Below are positions 1 through 5,651 of a stretch of DNA of 6,624 nucleotides, piece by piece. The stretch lies in contig CACYEW010000328.1 of assembly GCA_902773455.1 (NCBI GenBank), positions 1 to 6,624 of the forward strand, read 5' to 3'. Every line of letters starts with the position of its first letter. Positions within the stretch are counted from its first letter, which is position 1. Source of the stretch: an uncultured Ruminococcus sp. (GTDB taxonomy: Bacteria; Bacillota; Clostridia; Oscillospirales; CAG-272). Below the pieces are notes generated by a model. It saw nothing but the letters and a program-made list of their open reading frames with translations, was not told the DNA's origin and ran no database searches. The translations under genes and the position numbers were made by a program.

Positions 1-440
1 ATATCGTCGCAATGATCTTCAAAAAGCATACGCATCTCAATATCGGCGCTTCGCTTTTCGTCGTCGACGCGATCATAGTCGTGTTCGGATTTTTCGTAAA
101 CGGCGTAAAAGCCGGTATGTATTCGCTCGTCGGTCTTTTGATCAAAGCGCTCGTCGTCGACGTGATAATCGAGAACATCAACATCAGCAAATACTTCTTC
201 ATCGTCACCACGGTGCCGGATCTTATATGCGAATATATAAACGTAAATCTTCACAAGGGCGCTACCGTATGGCAGGCGAAGGGCTCGTATACCAAAGAAG
301 ACAAGACGATAATCCTCGCGGTGATGACGAGAAGTCAGGCTGTTTCGATGAGAAATTATATAAAATCGGTCGACAAAAACGCCTTCGTCGTGATCTCGTC
401 AACGAGCGATATTATCGGAAAAGGCTTCAGAAGCACTTAA
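1..440 (+). CDS. YitT family membrane protein, 3' part (DUF2179 domain)
   Basis: The frame is open from the left edge (first full codon at base 3) to TAA at 438-440, giving about 145 residues of a family that usually has about 280-290; the N-terminal membrane segments lie outside the window. The visible part begins with two hydrophobic stretches (around ASLFVVDAIIVVFGFFVNGV and AGMYSLVGLLIKALVVDVII), the end of the YitT membrane domain. It then continues into a soluble DUF2179 domain with the hallmarks of that domain: KGSYTKEDKTIILAVMTRSQ, then IKSVDKNAFVVIS, and the closing IIGKGF. The family is widespread in Bacillota and its biochemical function is not firmly known, so no substrate is proposed. 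The ATG at base 12 is internal, not a true start. A terminator follows at 472-507, so the gene belongs to an upstream unit and not to the transporter operon. Family call is secure. Confidence 0.9.
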   Translation, partial: IVAMIFKKHTHLNIGASLFVVDAIIVVFGFFVNGVKAGMYSLVGLLIKALVVDVIIENINISKYFFIVTTVPDLICEYINVNLHKGATVWQAKGSYTKEDKTIILAVMTRSQAVSMRNYIKSVDKNAFVVISSTSDIIGKGFRST

Positions 441-471
441 AACGGCGCCGATCGAGGCGAAAAAACACGAA

Positions 472-507
472 AAAAACGGCGCGTGACTTAAAAAACGCTC
501 CGTTTTT
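472..507 (+). terminator. Rho-independent terminator after the YitT gene
   Basis: Left arm 472-484 (AAAAACGGCGCGT) pairs with right arm 495-507 (ACGCTCCGTTTTT). This gives 12 pairs with one C/T mismatch at 480/499 and a 10-nt loop, GACTTAAAAA. The U-run is the end of the right arm (503-507) and is followed by CGTTTTC. The A-rich left flank and U-rich right flank are typical of an intrinsic terminator, possibly usable in both directions. It lies 32 bases after the YitT stop codon and 140 bases before the promoter of the next gene, separating two transcription units. Confidence 0.8.
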
Positions 508-646
508 CGTTTTCAAACCGCATAAAATGAAAGAGCCGGCGGTATTTAATGCAATACGGGACATGCGGAATGTTCAAAAATACGCGAAAAACAACCGTTT
601 TTTCAAATAATTCTGTGATTTTGGGAAAAAAATATTGCATTTGTAC

Positions 647-675
647 TTGACAATTCGAAAATTTGCGTGTATAAT
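647..675 (+). promoter_or_regulatory. Consensus sigma-A promoter of the oligopeptide transporter operon
   Basis: A perfect -35 box TTGACA (647-652) and a perfect -10 box TATAAT (670-675) are separated by exactly 17 bases. The start of transcription should be near 681-683, giving a leader of only about 25 nt. The leader carries the Shine-Dalgarno AAGGAGG (693-699), 8 bases before the ATG at 708. Such an exact match to consensus implies high intrinsic strength, fitting an abundant surface binding lipoprotein, and suggests control by a repressor rather than an activator. This is the only convincing promoter seen in the window. Confidence 0.92.
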
Positions 676-679
676 ACAC
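667..679. promoter_or_regulatory. Palindrome over the -10 box, candidate operator
   Basis: GTGTAT-A-ATACAC is a perfect inverted repeat (6-bp arms, 1-bp centre) that contains the whole TATAAT box. A dimeric repressor bound here would block RNA polymerase directly. Part of the symmetry is imposed by the -10 consensus itself (TAT and ATA), so only the outer GTG/CAC bases are independent evidence. No regulator gene is present in the window and no known operator (CodY, CcpA) is matched. Confidence 0.35.
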
Positions 680-707
680 AATATCAAAAAATAAGGAGGA
701 GTTTCAA

Positions 708-2876
708 ATGAAGAAACTTACAGCAATCTTGTGTCTCCTGCTTGCAGCAAGTATGGTATTCTCGCTCGCTTCCTGCACGCCGAAAACTCCGGACCCCGCA
801 GGTACCGGAACTAACCCGGTCGGCACCGAAGCAAAGACAGAAGAGCCTGATCCCATACCTCCGGATTACGCTGAAACATCGACAACTATATACAATGCAG
901 TTCTCGGAGATTTCAATGCAGCGTATCAGGCAGCAAAAGCTGAGACAAACGTATCCAAAAAATGGGCAATGATGGCTATCGCAGAAGCGAAGCTGATGGA
1001 ATCGGCAGTTATGCTTCCGACCACCACACAGGGCGGTAACTATGCTATCTCCAGAGTCGCTCCTTACACGATCGATTACTCGCTGTGGGGCAACGACGAT
1101 GAAAACTGGCATACCGCTCTCATCGCCACCGAGTTCATCGAAGCCGCTCACAGAACCGAAATGAAGGCGAAATGGAATGAACTCAAAGGCACCGGCGAAT
1201 ATCTCGCCTGGGCAAAACAGTATCTCGCCGACAAGGGCTACACCCTCAAGACGACGTACAGCACCACGTTCAACAGCTTCCCGAAGACTTGGGACGTTCT
1301 CGCGACCTCCCGTGCGGCTGACTCTCAGTACCTCGTAAAAACTTACGACGGACTTCTTGAGTATGACTGCGAAGGCACGCAGAAACCCGCTCTCGCAACG
1401 GAAGTCAACGTTTCCGAAGACGGCAAGACCTACACGTTCAAACTCCGTGACGCTATCTGGGTAGACAGCCAGGGCAGAAAAGTTGCCGACGTTAAAGCCG
1501 ACGACTTCGTAGCCGGTATCCAGCACAGCGTTGACGCGGGCGGCGGTCTTGACTACCTCGTAGACGGCATCATCGTCGGTATCCACGACTACATCGAAGG
1601 CAAAACGACTGACTTCTCGACGGTCGGCGTAAAAGCAACCGATGACAAGACTCTCGTTTACACGCTCGAAGCACCGTGCAGCTACTTCCTCACGATGTTC
1701 GGTTACGGTATCTTCGCTCCTCTGAGCAGAGCCTACTACGAATCCCAGGGCGGTAAATTCGGTGCCGATTTCGACGCCAAAGCCGAAGATTACACCTACG
1801 GTAAAACTCAGGACAACATCGCTTACTGCGGCGCTTTCATCGTAAAGAACGCGACCGACGGTTCCATCATCTCGTTTGAGAAGAACGAAAACTACTGGAA
1901 CAAAGACGCGATGAACATAGACAAGATCGAATACCTCTACAATGACGGCAAAGACGAAATGAAAGCTTACAACGATGCCAAAGCCGGCACGACCGTAGGC
2001 GTAGGTCTTACCACCGCCAGACTGAAACAGTGCAGAGAAGACGGCCTGTTCGATAAATACGGTTACACCTCCGCTACGGATGCGACCTCCTACATGGCGT
2101 TCTTCAACATCAACCGTTTCGCTTTCAGAGACATCGGTCTGCACACCGTCGTATCTCCTCAGACGGCCGAACAGGCTGCGAGAACCAACAAGGCTATGCA
2201 GAACGTAAACTTCCGCCGCGCTCTTGCTTTCTCGCTTGACAGAGCCAACTACAACGCTCAGGCTGTCGGCGACGAACTCAAACTCGTCTCCCTCAGAAAC
2301 AGCTACACGCCCGCTAAATTCGTATACCTCGAAGAAGACGTAACCGTTGATCTCAACGGCAAAGCGACCGAATTCAAAGCCGGCACGCCTTACGGCGAAA
2401 TAATGCAGGCTCAGATCGACGCTGACGGTCTTACCATCAAGGTTTATGACAAAGCAGCAGACGAAGGCAACGGTTCCGGCGACGGCTATGACGGCTGGTA
2501 CAACCCGACCGAAGCTATGAATCAGCTCAATACCGCTATCGCGGCTCTTGCCGATCTCGGCATCACCAAAGACAACCCGATCCAGGTAGACCTTCCGTAT
2601 CCGTCCGCTCGTGAAACCTATACGAAGAAAGCTCAGGCTGTCAAACAGTCCGTTGAAGCAGCTCTCCAGGGCTTTGTACAGGTCAACCTCACCGAGTGCA
2701 AGACAGACGATGAATGGTACTATGCAGGCTACTACACCGAATTCGGTTACGAAGCCAACTACGACATCTATGACCTCTCCGGCTGGGGCCCCGACTACGG
2801 CGATCCCTCCACGTATCTTGATACGTTCCTTCCGGACGGCGCAGGCTACATGATCAAGTGCATCGGTATATTCTAA
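708..2876 (+). CDS. oppA: Oligopeptide-binding lipoprotein, OppA/AmiA type (SBP_bac_5), apparently circularly permuted
   Basis: This 722-residue protein captures peptides outside the membrane for the ABC importer encoded just downstream. It starts with a lipoprotein signal (KK, hydrophobic core, lipobox LASC with Cys23 as the lipid-anchor residue), followed by a Pro/Thr/Glu-rich tether (24-55). Family 5 landmarks follow: YDGLLEYD at 213-220, then TYTFKLRDAIWVDSQG at 241-256 with ADDFVAGIQHSVD at 264-276. Later come NFRRALAFSLDR at 501-512 and SGWGPDYGDPSTYLD at 691-705. Unusually, the protein stops 17 residues after that last motif, where AmiA-like proteins run on for over 100 residues. The missing part (FNAAYQAAKAET, SRVAPY, MKAKWNEL) instead sits at 55-178, ahead of the normal N-terminal domain, so the order is permuted. 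Mature-form cysteines besides Cys23 are at 221, 324, 374, 442, 664 and 718, consistent with an anaerobe. AAGGAGG 8 bases upstream fixes the start. Family call is secure; permutation is inferred from remembered homologues. Confidence 0.92.
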   Translation: MKKLTAILCLLLAASMVFSLASCTPKTPDPAGTGTNPVGTEAKTEEPDPIPPDYAETSTTIYNAVLGDFNAAYQAAKAETNVSKKWAMMAIAEAKLMESAVMLPTTTQGGNYAISRVAPYTIDYSLWGNDDENWHTALIATEFIEAAHRTEMKAKWNELKGTGEYLAWAKQYLADKGYTLKTTYSTTFNSFPKTWDVLATSRAADSQYLVKTYDGLLEYDCEGTQKPALATEVNVSEDGKTYTFKLRDAIWVDSQGRKVADVKADDFVAGIQHSVDAGGGLDYLVDGIIVGIHDYIEGKTTDFSTVGVKATDDKTLVYTLEAPCSYFLTMFGYGIFAPLSRAYYESQGGKFGADFDAKAEDYTYGKTQDNIAYCGAFIVKNATDGSIISFEKNENYWNKDAMNIDKIEYLYNDGKDEMKAYNDAKAGTTVGVGLTTARLKQCREDGLFDKYGYTSATDATSYMAFFNINRFAFRDIGLHTVVSPQTAEQAARTNKAMQNVNFRRALAFSLDRANYNAQAVGDELKLVSLRNSYTPAKFVYLEEDVTVDLNGKATEFKAGTPYGEIMQAQIDADGLTIKVYDKAADEGNGSGDGYDGWYNPTEAMNQLNTAIAALADLGITKDNPIQVDLPYPSARETYTKKAQAVKQSVEAALQGFVQVNLTECKTDDEWYYAGYYTEFGYEANYDIYDLSGWGPDYGDPSTYLDTFLPDGAGYMIKCIGIF
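870..1241 (+). other. Relocated C-terminal lobe segment within oppA
   Basis: This stretch encodes residues 55-178 of the binding protein. It begins with a helical segment around FNAAYQAAKAET (69-80), continues through EAKLMESAVMLPTT and AISRVAPY (113-120), and ends with an amphipathic segment containing EMKAKWNELK (151-160). In S. pneumoniae AmiA, as I recall it, the equivalents (EYDKLVDEAARET, LFIPAM, SRIVPF, KAREKWLKE) lie at the very C-terminus, after the WGPDYxDPSTYLD motif. Here they precede the canonical start of the mature fold (around TTYSTTFNSFPKTWDVL, 182-198). The reading frame is continuous through both joints. Confidence 0.75.
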
Positions 2877-2897
2877 TACGATTCAACTGAATTTGGG

Positions 2898-2927
2898 TAG
2901 GAGGATGGACTTTTGTTCATCCTCTTA
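2898..2927 (+). other. Intergenic hairpin 1 after oppA
   Basis: TAGGAGGATGGAC (2898-2910) and GTTCATCCTCTTA (2915-2927) form a 13-bp stem with two G-T wobbles and a TTTT loop. It lies 21 bases after the oppA stop codon. No U-tract follows directly, so it is not a textbook terminator. It could block 3'-to-5' exonucleases and protect the oppA message, or cause partial termination. Confidence 0.7.
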
Positions 2928-2945
2928 CTGCCATAATGACGTATA

Positions 2946-2972
2946 TCCCTTCCCGGTGATCCCGGGAGGGGA
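2946..2972 (+). other. Intergenic hairpin 2, GC-rich
   Basis: TCCCTTCCCGG (2946-2956) pairs with CCGGGAGGGGA (2962-2972) as an 11-bp stem with one T-G wobble and a 5-nt loop, TGATC. It is the most GC-rich structure in the gap. The nearest U-run (2982-2986) begins 10 bases downstream, too far for a standard intrinsic terminator, so full termination is doubtful. It may serve as an mRNA-stabilising or attenuating element between the binding-protein and permease genes. Confidence 0.7.
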
Positions 2973-2982
2973 AATACCGTAT

Positions 2983-3040
2983 TTTTACGGCGTGTTTGTG
3001 CAATTCGGCACACGCCGGACTGTGCAAACATACCGTAAAA
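2983..3040 (+). repeat. Intergenic hairpin 3, 58-nt imperfect inverted repeat
   Basis: Left arm 2983-3009 pairs with right arm 3014-3040 over 27 consecutive positions with no bulge, closing on the 4-nt loop ACAC (3010-3013). I count two mismatches (2991/3032 and 3003/3020) and four G-T wobbles (2992/3031, 2999/3024, 3000/3023, 3005/3018). The lower stem is TTTTACGGCGTGTTTG against CAAACATACCGTAAAA; the upper stem is TTCGGC against GCCGGA. It ends 43 bases before the oppB ATG. A stem this long could be cut by RNase III, dividing the transcript into separate oppA and oppB-D messages. No U-tract follows, so it is not an intrinsic terminator. It could also be one copy of a dispersed repeat, which one window cannot tell. 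Confidence 0.75.
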
Positions 3041-3083
3041 GGTGTAAAAAATAACGGGTGAACCCGAACAAGAGTGGTATGAT

Positions 3084-4658
3084 ATGACAAAATACTTATT
3101 GAAAAGACTGCTTCGCGGTTTTCTTTCGATCGTAATGGTCGTTGCGATAATCATGATACTCATATACACGTTCATCAACAGAAAGAACATCTTCGGTCAG
3201 GACACTTACTGGACCAAGGTAAGCTCCAACCAGAGAACGGTATACGAGTATACAAGGTGGGAGGAATACGGATATCTTGATCTCGTGATGTATACCGACT
3301 GGCTCAACGATCTGATAAAGAACGGCGAGCTCGCTCCCGAAAACAGAGATAAGGTCGCAAGCATCGGTAAAAAGATCGCGGACGATACTCCCGAAGTAGC
3401 CGAATACGTAAAGAAATTTACGGAATATTATCAGAACAACGGCTACACGGTAAAGAGACTCGAAGCGAAAATGCTGACCGCGACTAAATATCTCGGCGGC
3501 GGTAAGGAATACCTGTTCGCATTTCGCGACAAACCGCTTATCAGCAGGCTCTGGAATTATTTTTCGAAAATGGTAGTGGTCGATAATATCCACTACGTAG
3601 AAGAGGATATCGGCGAACGCGGTATCAAGCTCACGCTGCACGATCCCGTTTACGGCGGTGATAAATTCGCTCCGGCTCTGATAGGCAACGGTACGAAACA
3701 CAAGTATTTACTGTATTTTGACGACAGATTCCCGTTCATACATCAGAATCTCGTCACGATAAATATCGGTACGTCGTATTCAATCAACCAGGGTATAGAT
3801 ATCGTCAATACGATGACTGACCCGCAGGGCAAACAGGAGCCGCGCGAGGTGATATATCCGACCGGGCTCGTTGAGCAAAGCTGCGACAACCTGCATACGG
3901 CTACTTATTCCGCCGGCTCGAGAGACAAGAGCATTATCACACAGGAACGCTTTACGGACGATTACACGAAAGTGACTCTGTATAAAAACGGCTTGTCAAA
4001 GATCGGTTATTCGTTCATTATCGGTATTATATCAACGATATTCGCCTATGCGCTCGGCATACCGATCGGCGTCATAATGGCGCGAAACAAGGATAAGCTG
4101 ATCGACAAGCTCGGTACCATCTATATCGTATTCATCATAGCGGTTCCTTCTCTTGCTTATATCTTCATGTTCAGGGCGTTCGGAAGCCTGTTCGGATTGC
4201 CGACCACGTTCATGATGGAAGACGCGGGCAACGTACTTATGTACGTACTGCCGATCGTATCGCTCGGTCTGCCTTCGGTAGCCGGCTTTATGAGATGGCT
4301 GCGCAGATACATGATCGACCAGATGAACTCCGATTACGTCAAATTCGCGCGTTCGGGCGGTCTTTCCGAGAATGAGATATTCAGAAAGCACATTCTGAAA
4401 AATGCCGCGATACCGATTATCCACGGCATACCGGGCGCGATCCTCGGTTCGGTCGTCGGCGGTATCATCACAGAGCGTGTGTATGTTGTTCCGGGTACCG
4501 GTAACCTGCTCACGTCGGCTATCAACGCGTACGATAACGGCGTTATAGTAGGTATAACGCTGTTCTATGCGACCATAACGATCGTATCGCTTATACTCGG
4601 CGACATACTCATGTCAATGGTAGACCCGAGAATTTCGTTCACAACAAAGGCAAGGTGA
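3084..4658 (+). CDS. oppB: Oligopeptide ABC transporter permease OppB, AmiC type
   Basis: A membrane subunit of 524 residues forming half of the transport channel. It is far longer than standard OppB/DppB (about 300-340) but close to streptococcal AmiC (about 500). One N-terminal membrane helix (about 9-31) is followed by a large extracellular domain (about 32-305), which contains the AmiC-like stretch GNGTKHKYLLYFDDRFPFIH (201-220). The binding-protein-dependent permease domain with five more helices fills 307-515. Its cytoplasmic EAA loop (DYVKFARSGGLSENEIFRKH, 417-436) is the site that docks on the ATPases, and the end carries the family DPR motif (514-516). The nearest upstream ATG (3079) meets TGA at once, so 3084 is the start. 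Its ribosome site is weak (GAGTGG, 3072-3077) and hairpins lie upstream, suggesting lower translation than oppA. The end overlaps the oppC ribosome site. Family call is secure. Confidence 0.93.
   Translation: MTKYLLKRLLRGFLSIVMVVAIIMILIYTFINRKNIFGQDTYWTKVSSNQRTVYEYTRWEEYGYLDLVMYTDWLNDLIKNGELAPENRDKVASIGKKIADDTPEVAEYVKKFTEYYQNNGYTVKRLEAKMLTATKYLGGGKEYLFAFRDKPLISRLWNYFSKMVVVDNIHYVEEDIGERGIKLTLHDPVYGGDKFAPALIGNGTKHKYLLYFDDRFPFIHQNLVTINIGTSYSINQGIDIVNTMTDPQGKQEPREVIYPTGLVEQSCDNLHTATYSAGSRDKSIITQERFTDDYTKVTLYKNGLSKIGYSFIIGIISTIFAYALGIPIGVIMARNKDKLIDKLGTIYIVFIIAVPSLAYIFMFRAFGSLFGLPTTFMMEDAGNVLMYVLPIVSLGLPSVAGFMRWLRRYMIDQMNSDYVKFARSGGLSENEIFRKHILKNAAIPIIHGIPGAILGSVVGGIITERVYVVPGTGNLLTSAINAYDNGVIVGITLFYATITIVSLILGDILMSMVDPRISFTTKAR
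4652..4657 (+). promoter_or_regulatory. Shine-Dalgarno of oppC, overlapping the oppB stop
   Basis: AAGGTG (4652-4657) lies 6 bases before the ATG at 4664 and overlaps the oppB stop TGA (4656-4658). This spacing favours ATG 4664 over the in-frame GTG at 4655, which would add three residues. Ribosomes finishing oppB would sit on this site, so the two permeases are probably translationally coupled and made in similar amounts. Confidence 0.6.
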
Positions 4659-4663
4659 TCGGC

Positions 4664-5641
4664 ATGAATGAAGAACTTGTAAAAATAGACGATCTCGGCT
4701 TGTCCGAAGAAGAGCTGTTCTCTCATTACGACAACAACGAGATAGAATCCGAAAAAATAACCGCGCCGCGTTATTCGTACTGGCGTTCGGTTTTCAGAGT
4801 ATTCTTTAAGAAAAAGATCAACATCATCATACTCGGACTCTTACTGCTCGTTATAGTATTTTCTTACATTTACCCGATACTGGTATCTTACGAGCAGTGG
4901 GGCAACCTGAGAAACTACGAATCGTGGCATCTGACCCCGGGCGAAGCGTACAGAGTGCTCGGCTTCAACCTGCATACGCTTCTCGGCACCTACGGCGCCG
5001 GCGAATCCATCTGGGATTCCGTATGGTACGGCGCGAGAACGTCGATATCGCTCGCATTTCTGTGCGCTCTGATCAATATGGTCATAGGCGTGCTGATCGG
5101 CGCGATATGGGGCTTCTCCAAAAAAGTCGATATCATTATGACGGAGGTCTATAACGTAATAGCAAACGTTCCGTATCTGCTTATCGTCATGGTGTTCGTG
5201 CGCATACTTTCACCTTCGTTTATTACGCTCGTGTTCGCGCTGACTATCACAGGCTGGCTCGGCATAGCGTACTTTATCAGAACGCAGGTCATAATCATAC
5301 GCGACAGAGAATATAACCTCGCGTCGCGCTGCCTCGGCACACCGATATTCAGAATAGCCACTAAAAACATACTCCCGTTCATGACGAGCGTTATCGTTAC
5401 TCTGGCGGCGGCCGAGATACCCAGTTACATTTCCTACGAAGTGTTCCTTTCCTACATCGGACTCGGTCTTTCCGCAAACGAAACGTCTCTCGGTAAGCTG
5501 ATAGAAGCGGCGAACGGCGCAATGAACCAGTTCCCGTGGGAATTCTGGAGCCCGGTTGCGATAGCTTCTATCATCGCGGTCGTTTTGTACGTCGCAGGTC
5601 AGAACCTCGGCGACGCTTCCGACCCGAGAACGCATATGTAA
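4664..5641 (+). CDS. oppC: Oligopeptide ABC transporter permease OppC, AmiD type
   Basis: The second channel subunit, 325 residues from ATG 4664 (328 if GTG 4655 is used), close to AmiD (about 308). It has a cytoplasmic N-terminal OppC_N segment (APRYSYWRSVFRVFFKKK, 34-51), then helix 1 (about 53-75). The permease core starts near LLGTYGAGESIWDSVWYGAR (106-125) and has further helices at about 128-150, 165-205, 240-262 and 295-313. The EAA coupling loop is at about 215-238 (REYNLASRCLGTPIFRIATK), and the C-terminus is the typical GQNLGDASDPRTHM. In most OppC/DppC proteins the core begins GTDxxGRD; here Asp is Tyr and the rest is GAGESIWD, though AmiD itself is also divergent (GTDSNGKSLFD as I recall it). 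The stop codon merges into the oppD ribosome site (TAAGGAGG, 5639-5646). Family call is secure. Confidence 0.93.
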   Translation: MNEELVKIDDLGLSEEELFSHYDNNEIESEKITAPRYSYWRSVFRVFFKKKINIIILGLLLLVIVFSYIYPILVSYEQWGNLRNYESWHLTPGEAYRVLGFNLHTLLGTYGAGESIWDSVWYGARTSISLAFLCALINMVIGVLIGAIWGFSKKVDIIMTEVYNVIANVPYLLIVMVFVRILSPSFITLVFALTITGWLGIAYFIRTQVIIIRDREYNLASRCLGTPIFRIATKNILPFMTSVIVTLAAAEIPSYISYEVFLSYIGLGLSANETSLGKLIEAANGAMNQFPWEFWSPVAIASIIAVVLYVAGQNLGDASDPRTHM

Positions 5642-5651
5642 GGAGGTACTT

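Noticed and set aside
227..610. A 127-codon + strand frame overlapping the YitT end and the terminator
   Set aside because: It runs out of frame through the DUF2179 coding sequence and across the terminator, has a very Lys/Arg-rich composition, and has no ribosome site suited to it.
684..2144. A 486-codon open frame on the minus strand, antisense to oppA
   Set aside because: It mirrors the codon bias of oppA, which rarely uses TTA, CTA or TCA codons. The translation is low in complexity (many V, F, R, E), has no recognisable domain, and lies opposite a gene with firm family evidence.
2946..2986. Intrinsic terminator ending the transcript after oppA
   Set aside because: The GC-rich stem is separated from the T-run by nine bases, and no new promoter is visible before oppB. 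Full termination would leave the permease genes without expression.
2877..3083. Remnant of a lost OppA C-terminus caused by a frameshift
   Set aside because: Translating the gap in all three frames gives frequent stops and nothing like the missing lobe, and that lobe is found at residues 55-178 of the same protein.
3078..3083. TATGAT as a -10 box for a separate oppB promoter
   Set aside because: It abuts the oppB start codon, leaving no leader, and there is no -35-like hexamer at the right distance.
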